A stretch of DNA of 64,000 nt from Chitinophaga pendula (GCF_020386615.1 NZ_CP077769.1:2108001-2172000); one strand, 5' to 3'; shown: positions 30,001 to 37,208, counted from the first letter of the stretch. Numbers and translations are program-made. The notes: generated from the sequence alone by a model not told the origin.

Positions 30001-31689
30001 ACGAGTAATGGTAAGGTCGACAAGAAGGAGTTGGGTGCTATGCTTTCTGCGGATGGGGAGACTATTCAACTACAGCGGTTGCAGACATATGTGCCTGCGG
30101 AGACGCCGAATGAAAAGGCGGTAGCTGCTGTCTGGTGTGATGTTTTTGGATTGGTTGATGTTGGTAAGCAAGATAACTTCTATACACTAGGAGGGCATTC
30201 GCTGAAAGCTTTGCAGGTGGTAAATTTGTTGCAGCAGCAGGGGTATTTGATTACGGTCAATGACCTGTTCAGCTATCCAACTGTTGAAGAATTAGCTGCT
30301 AATATTGCTGTACACAAGGGCCGTTTACCCATTAAAAAAAGAGAGAAGAGCCGTAACTCCGGGGCTGCGGCCGGGATGTTCCCTTTGTCGGCGGTACAGC
30401 GGCGATTCTTTCAGCGTCCGCTTATCAACCGGAACATCTTTAACAGTCCTTTCCTGGTATTGCTTAAGACGTATGTAGCCCCGGCAGTTATCCGAACTGC
30501 TATGCAGGAGATACTGAAGGCACACGTTATACTTACGGTACATTTTAAGCAGCAGGCGGATGGGGAGTGGGAGCAGTGTACAGGTGACTTTTCGCCAGCG
30601 GATTATTTCCTGCAAACAGATCTGGGTAGTATTCCGGTGACGCAGCATGAGGCGACTGTTACGGCTCATTGTGCGGCTTTGCAAGGGCAGTTTTCGCTCA
30701 CAACAGGGCCATTGCTCCGGGTATTATTATTTGATAATTACCTGGAGCCCGGGCAACAGGCACTCTTTTTCCTCTTTCATCATTTGATATTCGACGGGAT
30801 CTCGTGGCAGGTGTTGATGGACGAATTGCGTCGTCGTTGTTTGCCATTTTCTGGTGCGGATAACGGTCATTCGAGTATAACGTATCGCGATTGGTGTCTG
30901 CGGTTGGAGCAGTATGCCCGGTCCGGCAAGTTTAAGACCGCCAATACTTATTGGCGGCAGCTGAGGAAAAAAGGAGCTGCCTCTTTTATTCCTGATCTGT
31001 TACCCGGGCGGCAGCCTTTACAGAAGGAGATGACCTATTTTATTGCTGATATCCTGAAGGATGAGGCGGAAGTAGTTTATTTGCAACAAGCTGTTGGTCA
31101 TTACAAGGGGAATGTATTCAACCTGCTCTTAACGGCTTTCTATTGTGCGTGCGAGGAGTTGCAAGGAAGCAAGGCAATGTCCTTATATGTGATGACTGCA
31201 CAGCGGGAGTCTTTCTTCCCCCATATAGATATTTCGGATACGGTAGGTTTTTTTGCCGGCGCATATCCGATACACCTGGCATATAATGGGTCCGCCATCG
31301 AATACGAAAAGATCATACAGATGGTGAAAAACACTTTATTACGGGTGCCGAAGGGCGGGCTGGATTATTTTGTATTGAAACATATGCCACCTCATGCGGA
31401 AGCCCATAAGGGTGCGGATATGGAATACCCTATATTGTTCCATTATCTGAACCTGCCGGCGGCGGAAGAAGGAACGGATTTTTATACGCCATTGCAGTTA
31501 CCCGTTGGCATAACACACGATATGAATAACCCCTCAGCTTACCTGATCAACATAACGGCTACAATGTCGCCCCATGGGGTGAAGCTAACATTCTACTTTA
31601 GCCAGGCGCATTTTTATGAAAAGACGATTACTGCCCTGGCGGCGGCTTTCCAACGACATTTACAACATATTATCCATCCTCAAAAATAA
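24070..31689 (+). CDS. Two-module NRPS: C-A-PCP-C-A-PCP-E
   Basis: A 2539-residue synthetase. Module 1: a C domain (about 20-460, motif HHIISDL at 147-153, with the usual Gly replaced by Leu), an A domain (about 480-950; YTSGSSGQPKG) and PCP serine S1002 (CGGHS). Module 2: C (about 1060-1490, HHIISDG at 1184-1190), A (about 1505-1980) and PCP S2044 (LGGHS). The last domain (about 2105-2535) has HHLIFDGISWQVL at 2237-2249, the epimerisation-domain form of the motif. There is no thioesterase or reductase. Aligning to the GrsA pocket by eye gives DAFFLGMVYK for A1 (bulky aliphatic, Leu/Ile-like) and DGFFLGVVFK for A2, which I recall as an Ile code. The chain would then end in a D-configured aliphatic residue. 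Release must come from another protein, or the chain passes on to one. The GT17-like gene starts 6 bases later. Confidence 0.95.
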   Translation: MFHSIFTPPVLSPTDRQADVYALTPSQERMWVIYQLNRDSTAYNSPVVRKVDGLIQVSVLKRALHQLLGRHEQLRAVFRLAGERPMLYIQEDSHIPFIHREDVSEEEISELVADFIRPFTLEHGPLIRVGLFSLRGEGGHVLIVDMHHIISDLRSEEVIVYDLFQLYDQAVLPSVPVTYRSYVETLHRRAVEDGVAAVSFWDTQLSEQLPLLEMPTQRARPAVFDFRGSILHFPITGQLTGMLQALADRQQVSLYEVLLSAVYVLLSKYSYQEDIIIGLPHEIRSDLRLDRLVGLFINTLPVRSYPRRSSTFGQLLANVTETVRAVRRYYYHDVGQLVETYCPHRDVSRNPLYDVLFFYQRQQTYHIGALVISPMAFVHHKAEVDLTFGIIERDGVLSFSIEYYAGLFDASAIADMGQHFLQILEVISRDVEIRIGAIPLLPGEVQLAVLAAGEGVITSYPQESITTLFDMQVRRQPMHPALVYCGEQLTYAEVGERVASLASVLRNGGLGAGDVAGILALPSFDMVIAILAVLRAGAAYLALDPEYPWERIQVMLADSGSKVLVAQEELSGLAAAFGLDTIYTGQVDRAVAAAEGPLLPGDALRPAYIAYTSGSSGQPKGIVITHRNVIRTVRDVNYIDITATDKLLQLSTYVFDASVFEIFGALLNGATLVIADRDVRRDLSLLEPLITATGVTVAFMTTALFNVMVDNRPGALFPLRKLLTGGEQVSLRHMQSALSYLGSGKLLHMYGPAESTVYASYYPVDEIGAGDHTVPIGYPLANTQLYILNGTTVVPDGIAGELCIGGDGVASGYIHPQLMKERFVTIPLLPGKLLYRTGDIVKRDARGRLIFIRREDSQVKIRGYRIEPDEVLFALRGHPEVRDGVVSVLKTSAGDLYLHAFYLTDTAVAIPDTLLRTYLRDRLPEFMVPIGYTHLQELPQTPNGKIDHSRLAALVTKEDKAEVVHSPAVTMLEKQVAAIWAELLQLKSIDVHRHFFACGGHSLTATVLSVRLQQYFQVTFPVSEVFQYPTIARMAARIAVYQQEVGDKDKIPRSRKQKYYTLSFPERMVYVHQNSTRQNHSYHSIFPMMITGVLDKDRLEEALNELIQRHEILRSGYLLKDGVPVRTVLERVSISLIYRQGSKKGIAGLVDRLREPYALDQPPLLRAGLLKISGDKYFLAFANHHIISDGVTEAVLMDEISRIYQGQRLLPARPYRDYVAWEQRQWGAGYYRQQEQFWLSHLKDEVPVLQLPYDHPRPAQVTFDGGMVTVEADAMLAASLKALAGDQHTTLFVVLYCAYTVLLHKYTDQEDIIVGVPMANRMHPELQDMLGMFVNMVPWRTAPAAEKYFTLYLREVIEAAAHIYQYQSYPFEQLVKQLQLKKDPSRNPLFDTIFVLQQTGIPLLAINGLHVSPYVIQDNATKVDLTVEIFELEGRLRCCFKYNTQLFEELTIHRMAGHYVQLLSAIVSYPHHKLSALDMLTTGERQQLLDFNPVATSFPGDQSLYQLLLAQVARAPEQVAVQFDDSALTYQQLHEKASHYAGQLIASGARAGTKVALLTDRSLEMIIAIWAVLRIGGTYVPIDPDYPEERILFLLEDSGATIYMTTYAIYPYINWSFEGKRLIVSSDVNILPAELPLLQAPAAPAYIMYTSGSTGSPKGIAVAHHNVIRTVMHTNYVTIYPEDHLLQVSNYAFDGSVFDIFGALLNGATLVLIRQEAIIDIEQLDTVIREKRISVMFVTTALFNACVQTYPQCFLPLRKLLFGGEQVSPAHVNMAIACLGTDKLIHVYGPTENTVFSTAYAINGSAYKDHVPIGVPLSNTRAYVLSRSNMLHPVGVPGELYLGGAGVSDGYWNKPALTAERFVRHALEEGLLYRTGDIVKWNGDGQLVFVRRADQQVKIRGFRIEPGETEQQLSLHADVDQCAVIVHIYADTQDKRLCAFYTSKEALDADTLKEYLSRKVPFYMIPDIFLQLPLLPLTSNGKVDKKELGAMLSADGETIQLQRLQTYVPAETPNEKAVAAVWCDVFGLVDVGKQDNFYTLGGHSLKALQVVNLLQQQGYLITVNDLFSYPTVEELAANIAVHKGRLPIKKREKSRNSGAAAGMFPLSAVQRRFFQRPLINRNIFNSPFLVLLKTYVAPAVIRTAMQEILKAHVILTVHFKQQADGEWEQCTGDFSPADYFLQTDLGSIPVTQHEATVTAHCAALQGQFSLTTGPLLRVLLFDNYLEPGQQALFFLFHHLIFDGISWQVLMDELRRRCLPFSGADNGHSSITYRDWCLRLEQYARSGKFKTANTYWRQLRKKGAASFIPDLLPGRQPLQKEMTYFIADILKDEAEVVYLQQAVGHYKGNVFNLLLTAFYCACEELQGSKAMSLYVMTAQRESFFPHIDISDTVGFFAGAYPIHLAYNGSAIEYEKIIQMVKNTLLRVPKGGLDYFVLKHMPPHAEAHKGADMEYPILFHYLNLPAAEEGTDFYTPLQLPVGITHDMNNPSAYLINITATMSPHGVKLTFYFSQAHFYEKTITALAAAFQRHLQHIIHPQK

Positions 31690-31695
31690 GGACAC

Positions 31696-32583
31696 ATGAA
31701 AATATTTGAGTATTGCCCATTTTTTAATGAACATAAGATCGCTTCACTAAAGATTAAGGAAGCAGATTACTGGATCGATGAATTACATATTTGTGAGGCA
31801 GATAAAAACTTCAGCTACGAGGATAAGCCCTTTCAATTTGATCCTGCCCAGGTGGGGGCTAAGGTCAAGTATCATCCTATTCATGCAGGCGATCTTTTCC
31901 GGCCTGCTTTGCCGGAGCAGTCTTATTACCATCCGGACAGGTGTACACCGGCACAGTTTGATCAATGGTATTGGCACCTGCTTACGCACAATATGGGTTA
32001 TCACAATGAGGCTATGCAAAGAAATTATTGCGGTGTACTGAAAGATGTGGTTGGAGATGAGGATATTATCATCCTTTCAGATCTGGATGAGTTTATTGAT
32101 AGCAGGTTGGCTGATAAGATTATTGATGAGGTAAAGAGACACCAGGTCATTACGGTAAAGCTGCATTTTTCGGTATTTTATCTGAACCTGTTTTCCGATA
32201 AAAGCCACGGGATTGACGATTTCAGTTACCGTACGTATTTGATGACAGGTAAATATTTCAGGAAGATGCCATTTACGGGTGATTACTTGCGGAAAAAGGG
32301 GATATCCGGGGGGCTGCAGCAGACGGTGCATTGTACGGAGGGGTTTATGGGTTTCCATCATTCGTGGTTGCAACATAGCACCAATGCTTTTACCAAGCTG
32401 AAGGCATTTGAAGCGAATGTTCAGGATAAAAGCCTGATCCGTAGCGATTTTGCGGAACAGTGTATCAAAGACCGGCGTTTGCCCTACATAGATGCCAATC
32501 TATATGTTGATAATGAAAAGCCCTTTTTACGAAGTGTTCTGGAGTCAGAGACGTCCGGATTGTGGTTTGAAGGTACTTTATGA
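31696..32583 (+). CDS. GT17-like glycosyltransferase
   Basis: A 295-residue protein resembling glycosyltransferase family 17, the beta-1,4-N-acetylglucosaminyltransferase family. Evidence is the N-terminal FEYCPFFNEHKIASLKI with later LHICEADKNFSY, the metal/nucleotide-sugar motif DLDE at residues 130-133 within DIIILSDLDEFID, and FMGFHHSWLQHS downstream. No signal peptide or membrane segment is seen, so it is probably cytosolic. It starts 6 bases after the NRPS stop with an AAGGAC ribosome-binding-like sequence between, and no gene separates it from the 38-bp palindrome that closes the locus. The tight coupling suggests that it glycosylates the peptide product, but bacterial GT17-like proteins often act on cell-surface glycans, so this is inference. 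Confidence 0.85.
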   Translation: MKIFEYCPFFNEHKIASLKIKEADYWIDELHICEADKNFSYEDKPFQFDPAQVGAKVKYHPIHAGDLFRPALPEQSYYHPDRCTPAQFDQWYWHLLTHNMGYHNEAMQRNYCGVLKDVVGDEDIIILSDLDEFIDSRLADKIIDEVKRHQVITVKLHFSVFYLNLFSDKSHGIDDFSYRTYLMTGKYFRKMPFTGDYLRKKGISGGLQQTVHCTEGFMGFHHSWLQHSTNAFTKLKAFEANVQDKSLIRSDFAEQCIKDRRLPYIDANLYVDNEKPFLRSVLESETSGLWFEGTL

Positions 32584-32598
32584 CCGGGACGGTCTCAA

Positions 32599-32636
32599 AA
32601 CGACGGCGTCGTACCAGCTGGTACGACGCCGTCGTT
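32599..32636. terminator. 38-bp perfect palindrome, probable bidirectional terminator
   Basis: ACGACGGCGTCGTACCAG followed directly by its exact reverse complement, extended by one A/T pair on each side (32599-32636). It lies 16 bases after the glycosyltransferase stop and just beyond the end of the convergent lipoprotein gene. The AAAA on its left gives a T run for the minus strand. There is no real U run for the plus strand, so bidirectional action is likely but not certain. Confidence 0.7.
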
Positions 32637-32657
32637 GTGCTTATAATTGCCTGGTTC

Positions 32658-33158
32658 TTATTGTTGTCCTTTTTTCTTTTTTACATGGTCCACGATGGCA
32701 CCTGTTCCAGCACCGACACCGGCACCGATAAGGGTTCCTATGATGGCGCCCTGGGCATGGTTTTTATTGATGATGGCACCAGTGATAGCGCCTGTACCGG
32801 CACCTACGACTGCACCTTTAGCGGTATGGCTCCAGCCCTTTTTCTTTTTGGCTACCGGGGCTGCGGCGGTTGTTGTTGCAGCCGGTGCTGCTGCTGGTTC
32901 ATTGTAAGTGTTGGCACTGTAGCCGGCACTGCTATTATTCCTATGAGAAGCTGTGCTATGTCTGTCCGCACTTCTCTTCAGTGTACTCATAGAGTCTATT
33001 ACACGTTGTTTCACGGATTGAATGGCGTTCATAGAGTCTATGGTTTGTTTCTTGGCTTTCTCTATAGCAATAGCGGTATCTGGCGTATGTGTACCAGCCT
33101 GAGAGGTACAGGCAGCAAAACCTGTCATTGTGACTAAAGCTATTAATAACTGTCTCAT
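32658..33158 (-). CDS. Glycine-zipper lipoprotein
   Basis: A 166-residue exported lipoprotein. The signal peptide MRQLLIALVTMTGFAAC ends in a lipobox (FAAC, Cys17). A charged helical part and an Ala/Thr/Pro linker (APAATTTAAAPVAKKKK) follow. The C-terminal third is a glycine zipper (GAVVGAGTGAITGAII, then GAIIGTLIGAGVGAGTGAIV), as in YMGG/Rick_17kDa-like envelope proteins. It would be anchored in the outer membrane and insert or pack through the zipper. The role is unknown; similar proteins are common in Bacteroidota. It is not obviously linked to its neighbours. Confidence 0.88.
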   Translation of the reverse strand: MRQLLIALVTMTGFAACTSQAGTHTPDTAIAIEKAKKQTIDSMNAIQSVKQRVIDSMSTLKRSADRHSTASHRNNSSAGYSANTYNEPAAAPAATTTAAAPVAKKKKGWSHTAKGAVVGAGTGAITGAIINKNHAQGAIIGTLIGAGVGAGTGAIVDHVKKKKGQQ

Positions 33159-33257
33159 GGTTAAAATTTTTGCTTCTATTCGGCAAATGCCAAAACTATG
33201 CCAAAGAACTGCTTATGGGCATAATTAAAAGGTATTCAATTGGTTATAAGTATAAAA

Positions 33258-33280
33258 AAGGCCACCGGTAAGGTGGCCTT
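33258..33280 (-). terminator. Terminator of the GG-leader peptide gene
   Basis: AAGGCCACC at 33258-33266 pairs with GGTGGCCTT at 33272-33280 around a 5-base loop. Read on the minus strand it is followed by a T run (the AAAAAA at 33254-33259). It lies 26 bases past the end of the small peptide gene. Confidence 0.8.
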
Positions 33281-33306
33281 CATACATGAAGTAGCGAATC
33301 AGGTCA

Positions 33307-33516
33307 TTAAGGAGCGCCGCAGATACAACGGTTGACCTGGTTTACTACATGGCAGGTACCGACGCCGCAGCCATTTTCATTGCAAAATCCATTGCAATTA
33401 GCTTCGCTGATACATCTGTTGATGCCCAGGCAATCGCGGGATGTCATTTTACCCCCTTTAATAGTTTTCATTTCGTTCCTGCTAAGGCGCAGGCCGGGAA
33501 GTGCAAGGTTTCTCAT
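33307..33516 (-). CDS. Cys-rich peptide with double-glycine leader (ribosomal natural product precursor)
   Basis: A 69-residue protein. The first 22 residues end in RNEMKTIKGG, the double-glycine leader seen in Bacteroidota natural-product precursors (TIGR04149-like), which C39 peptidase/ABC exporters cleave. The remaining core of about 47 residues holds eight cysteines spaced as pairs (DC, RC, NC, FC, GC, TC, RC, IC) plus Gly and Asn. That suggests disulfide-knotted or otherwise modified small peptides. It has its own terminator. Neither an exporter nor a maturase lies beside it; only the broken dehydratase is upstream. The family resemblance of the leader is strong; the bioactivity is unknown. 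Confidence 0.8.
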   Translation of the reverse strand: MRNLALPGLRLSRNEMKTIKGGKMTSRDCLGINRCISEANCNGFCNENGCGVGTCHVVNQVNRCICGAP

Positions 33517-33616
33517 GATAAGCAGTTTTCAAAAGTGGATGAAAAAAAAAACAAGATCACTATAATATAATGCAACGCAGCTATTCGGGGGATTATTGTG
33601 GTTGCTGGTATTGTTG

Positions 33617-34105
33617 TTATAGAGCGGCCACTGCTTTATAATATTTTAGCAGCCGTGCATAAAGGTTCAGTTCATATTTACGATGCTCGGCAGTAGAGAG
33701 CCGGATGATAAACATGTGCAGATAGGTATTGACAAGACAGCCGGTGCGAATAGTTCTAAAAGCTGACGTTTGTGTGTACGGTATTTATCATTGAGGCAGT
33801 GTCGTAATGATTGTCCGCCTTCAAACTCCCGGGAGAACCCTGTTTGGGGGAGCATCAGGGAGATTTTTGGTGGGAGGTCCAGGCAGAAGGCGTTGAGCCA
33901 TGCGTTATCTCACGGGTATAGGTATCTATCTGTACTGCTGTCACCTGTTTGTTTTTGAGCCACTTGTCCGTTTAGTTATTAATGGTCTGTATCACTGTTT
34001 GAACAGCATTGCTTCCCGGGAGGTGGAACCGGATACGCAGGTGGTGGCCTGGATCGGCGTGCTCTAAAATCACCTTTTTACGGGAGAGGATTACCCTGTT
34101 GTTTC
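33617..34105 (-). pseudogene. Remnant of a lanthipeptide dehydratase (LanB) C-terminal domain
   Basis: Translating the minus strand in pieces recovers the end of a class I lanthipeptide dehydratase (SpaB_C / thiopeptide-type domain). Frame one gives HADPGHHLRIRFHLPGSN, then a TAA stop at 33972-33974, then KNKQVTAVQIDTYTREITHG. A second frame gives REFEGGQSLRHCLNDKYRTHK. A third gives NTYLHMFIIRLSTAEHRKYE and ends LLKYYKAVAAL at a stop at 33617-33619. The order and motifs (HLRIRFH, DTYTREI, LNDKYR, YLHMFI-RL, YY near the end) match intact Bacteroidota LanB tails. One stop, at least two frameshifts and loss of the N-terminal several hundred residues mark it as dead. It lies directly beside a lanthipeptide-like precursor and a GG-leader peptide. 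Confidence 0.82.
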
Positions 34106-34146
34106 ATTTATATTCGGTTAACATCTTATTATAAAATTCCCTTCTC

Positions 34147-34323
34147 ATGAAAAAGATTGCAGAAAAAAAATTGCACTTGAGCAAGATCAAAGTTGCCTAT
34201 TTGAGTCAACTGGATGCCCCTTCGGTACGAGCATTGGCTCCTACCAGTATTTCCTGTCCTTTTAACGAGGCATGTCATAGCGGTATTATCGCTTGTGAGT
34301 CTATAAGGATTTGTGCGCAATAG
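34147..34323 (+). CDS. Small lanthipeptide-like precursor peptide
   Basis: A 58-residue gene starting at the ATG at 34147. The N-terminal part (KKLHLSKIKVAYLSQLDA) resembles the leader of Bacteroidota class I lanthipeptides, which have a basic start, then KLxLxKIKVAxLS. The C-terminal half is the putative core: four cysteines (SC, AC, AC, IC) and several Ser/Thr residues that could form lanthionine rings. There is no GG before the core, so leader removal would use another site. A strong terminator follows within 25 bases. The gene points away from the broken LanB remnant about 40 bases to its left, so it may be an orphan that survives without its maturase. A real expressed peptide is likely; lanthipeptide identity is an inference from the leader and the neighbour. 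Confidence 0.7.
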   Translation: MKKIAEKKLHLSKIKVAYLSQLDAPSVRALAPTSISCPFNEACHSGIIACESIRICAQ

Positions 34324-34345
34324 TATAGTTAACCCTCAGAATACC

Positions 34346-34376
34346 AAAAGGCCCGTATTTGTTTTACGGGCCTTTT
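34346..34376 (+). terminator. Intrinsic terminator after the precursor peptide
   Basis: AAAAGGCCCGTA at 34346-34357 pairs perfectly with TACGGGCCTTTT at 34365-34376 around a 7-base loop, with the T run continuing to 34377. A textbook intrinsic terminator. Confidence 0.9.
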
Positions 34377-34472
34377 TATTGTCAATAATACACGGGATTA
34401 TGGAACACGGGGAATATTATATATATTTCGTTTCACTTATCATCATTTAACCATCAAGTCAAAACCACGGTT

Positions 34473-37208
34473 ATGAAATCCCATGTCTATCTATTTCCGG
34501 GCGCAACCAACGGATGCCGGTTACGCCTGCTCTTACTATCTTTTTTTCTAGTGCTCGGGGCCAGCACGTCTTATGCCCAGCAAAATACTTATGAAGCCGA
34601 AAACGGCACTGTATCCAATGGTGGCCAGATCAGTAACTGTAGCAGTTGCTCTGGCGGAAAGTTAGTCGGTTACCTCGGTGGTAATACGAATGGTACGGTT
34701 ACTATACCCGTACAGGTTACTACGGCAGGTAAGTATGTATTGAAGATATTTTATGCGGGAGGGGATCCCCGTACGATCGCTGTTAGTATCAATAATGCGA
34801 ATACCCGGCTGATTGCCTGTGAAGCTTCCGGAGGGTGGGAGACTGTATCTGCCGCTGCGCTTACTGTACAACTTAATGCCGGTGTAAATAGTGTACGGTT
34901 GGATAATAATAGCGGATGGGCACCTAATATCGACAAAATAACGGTGACGCCTGTTCGTTCATGGTCTATCGCCTTTGGTGGTGCTAATCGTATCCTCTGT
35001 GATACTGCATCGGGGCTAATAGATGTGTATTATAACGATGATCGTATCATCGGCGATGCTTATGCTATTGGGTACAATAGTGGGGTTGCCTATAGCAGTC
35101 TCCAATATACCAGAAGAACGGTTGACAGCAATGCGATTCTTGATAGTTTAGGCGCTGGCCGGAAGTATATCATTAAACATACCGGGAACGGATTGCCGAC
35201 GCTGCAGCAGATATTTTACGTGTATCCTCATCTGCCTTATTTCTTGACTGAGATCGTACTGGCTGGCACCGCTTTGAAGAGTAATAAAATGGTCCCTCTC
35301 ATAGCCAGTTTTGTTAATTTGCCCGGTAGCGTAAACGTTTACAATCTGTTTGTACCGTTCGATAATGACACGTTTATCAGTTATAATGCCAAGTCGATGT
35401 CTACGGCGCAGGCCAATACCAGTGCGGAGGTAGGGGTAGTATACGATAATGTGACGCGTAAGGGATTATTTACCGGTTCAGTGGAACATGGTATATGGAA
35501 AACGGGTGTAAGGAGCAGCGGGCAAGGAAGCCAGCTATCTGAATGGACCATTTGGGGTGGCTATTCGGAAGAGCAGGTTACCCGGGACAAGAAGCCACAC
35601 GGTACCATCAGTGCCAACAGTATACGCTCTCCGAAGGTAATGATAGGCTATGTCAGCGATTGGCGCCAGGGGCTGGAAGCTTTTGCCAATGTAACTCGCC
35701 AGACTACGCCCCGATATTTGCCTAATTGGACGGGTGGTACGCCCTTTGGGTGGAATAGCTGGGGAGAAATGAAAACCAACCTTACGCTGGCCCGGGCTAA
35801 TGCTGTAGTAGATTTCTTTGCCACACAGCTGCCTGTTTTCCGTAGTGACAGCACCGCTTTTATTGATCTGGATTCTTACTGGGATAATCTTTCTTCGGGA
35901 GGTATTACGGGTGACTTCAGCCAGCTGACACAGTTTGCCAATTATTGCAAAAGCAAAGGTCTGCAGCCAGGCATTTACTGGGCGCCGTTTGTGGACTGGG
36001 GTAAGTTTGATCGCCAGTTGGAGGGTAGTAGTTTTAACTACCAGGATACGTGGCTAAAACAGAATGGACAGTATCATGACCTGGATGGGTGCCGGGCGAT
36101 GGATCCGACGCATCCAGGTACCCGTCAGCGTCTTGCTTATCTTATTGGTAAATTCAAAGCCTGTGGGTTTAAGATGATCAAGATAGACTTCCTGGGGCAT
36201 GCGGCTATAGAAGCTGACGCGTTTTATGACCCAACTGTTACCACTGGTATGCAGGCATATAGAAAAGGAATGGAATACCTGGTAGATCAGCTCGGTGGGC
36301 AGATGCTGGTATATGCGGCTATATCTCCCAGTATGGCTACTATGCCCTATGTACATATGCGACGTATTGCCTGTGATGCAGAAAGTAATATCGGAGCTTC
36401 CGCCTATACGCTCAACAGTACGAACTATGGCTGGTGGCAGTCGCTTATGTATAACTATATTGATGCGGATCATCTTGTTTTCAGGAATGAGACAGAAGGC
36501 ACGAACAGGGCCAGGTTGGCATCTGGTATTGTGACTGGTACTTTGATCATGGGGGATGATTATTCTGTACCTAATGCTTCGCTGGTCGACAAGTCTCAAC
36601 GCCTTTTACAGCGTACGGAATTGCTTGATATTGCCAAACGAGGTAATGGGAAAGCATTCCGGCCTGTGGACGGTAACACGGGCACTCAGCCAGGCGAGCT
36701 ATATGTTCGCAGGGTAGGGGACGATTACTACTTGGCAGTGTTTAACTTTACGCAGGCTGCTAAGCAGTACAATATTTCTTTGGATCGGATCGGCTGGCCA
36801 GGTAGTTATGTGGCCAGGGAGCTTTTCCGGGATAGTTTATATACGGCAAAGGGTAGCCTGCAGGTGACCATACCGGGATCTGATGCAGGTATTTTCCGTT
36901 TTGAACTACCGGCTCATCGGGAAGACAGTGCCAATACTGCGAGGATGATAGCACCGTTGGAAAAGGGAGAAGTTGGCGGAACGATCCTTTATCCTAATCC
37001 AGCCAAAGACCGGATCATGATAAGGAACAGTACGAGGATCAACAGTATCCGTTGTGTAGATATGAAGGGCAATATTATGAAAGAGGTAAGACATATTAAT
37101 GATATGCAGTACCAGTTGGATATTTCGGCTTACCAGCCTGCCATGTACTTTCTTTTGATCGACGATAGTACGGGAAAGCATAAGACCTATAAATTCATTA
37201 AGCAATAG
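34473..37208 (+). CDS. Secreted GH27-like glycosidase with carbohydrate-binding module and T9SS tail
   Basis: A 911-residue exported enzyme. The signal peptide ends in TSYAQ (about residue 36). A CBM6/35-type beta-sandwich covers about 40-160 (YEAENGTVSNG, GGKLVGYLGG, GWAPNIDKITV). A catalytic part follows: an N-terminal beta domain, then a TIM barrel with PFGWNSWGEM, AFIDLDSYWD and GIYWAPFVDWG. The probable nucleophile is D572 in MIKIDFLGHAA, with D635 in RIACDAE a candidate second acid. The last roughly 75 residues, from ILYPNPAKDRIMIRN to HKTYKFIKQ, are a type A sorting domain for type IX secretion. It is homologous over the catalytic part to the smaller enzyme in the 12 kb operon, but here it is a single gene with its own terminator. 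Substrate is probably an alpha-galactoside or a related sugar. Confidence 0.88.
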   Translation: MKSHVYLFPGATNGCRLRLLLLSFFLVLGASTSYAQQNTYEAENGTVSNGGQISNCSSCSGGKLVGYLGGNTNGTVTIPVQVTTAGKYVLKIFYAGGDPRTIAVSINNANTRLIACEASGGWETVSAAALTVQLNAGVNSVRLDNNSGWAPNIDKITVTPVRSWSIAFGGANRILCDTASGLIDVYYNDDRIIGDAYAIGYNSGVAYSSLQYTRRTVDSNAILDSLGAGRKYIIKHTGNGLPTLQQIFYVYPHLPYFLTEIVLAGTALKSNKMVPLIASFVNLPGSVNVYNLFVPFDNDTFISYNAKSMSTAQANTSAEVGVVYDNVTRKGLFTGSVEHGIWKTGVRSSGQGSQLSEWTIWGGYSEEQVTRDKKPHGTISANSIRSPKVMIGYVSDWRQGLEAFANVTRQTTPRYLPNWTGGTPFGWNSWGEMKTNLTLARANAVVDFFATQLPVFRSDSTAFIDLDSYWDNLSSGGITGDFSQLTQFANYCKSKGLQPGIYWAPFVDWGKFDRQLEGSSFNYQDTWLKQNGQYHDLDGCRAMDPTHPGTRQRLAYLIGKFKACGFKMIKIDFLGHAAIEADAFYDPTVTTGMQAYRKGMEYLVDQLGGQMLVYAAISPSMATMPYVHMRRIACDAESNIGASAYTLNSTNYGWWQSLMYNYIDADHLVFRNETEGTNRARLASGIVTGTLIMGDDYSVPNASLVDKSQRLLQRTELLDIAKRGNGKAFRPVDGNTGTQPGELYVRRVGDDYYLAVFNFTQAAKQYNISLDRIGWPGSYVARELFRDSLYTAKGSLQVTIPGSDAGIFRFELPAHREDSANTARMIAPLEKGEVGGTILYPNPAKDRIMIRNSTRINSIRCVDMKGNIMKEVRHINDMQYQLDISAYQPAMYFLLIDDSTGKHKTYKFIKQ

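Noticed and set aside
32580..33137. A 185-residue plus-strand open frame rich in Cys and Gly
   Set aside because: It is the antisense of the glycine-zipper lipoprotein, which has a proper lipobox; the repeats come from the zipper codons.
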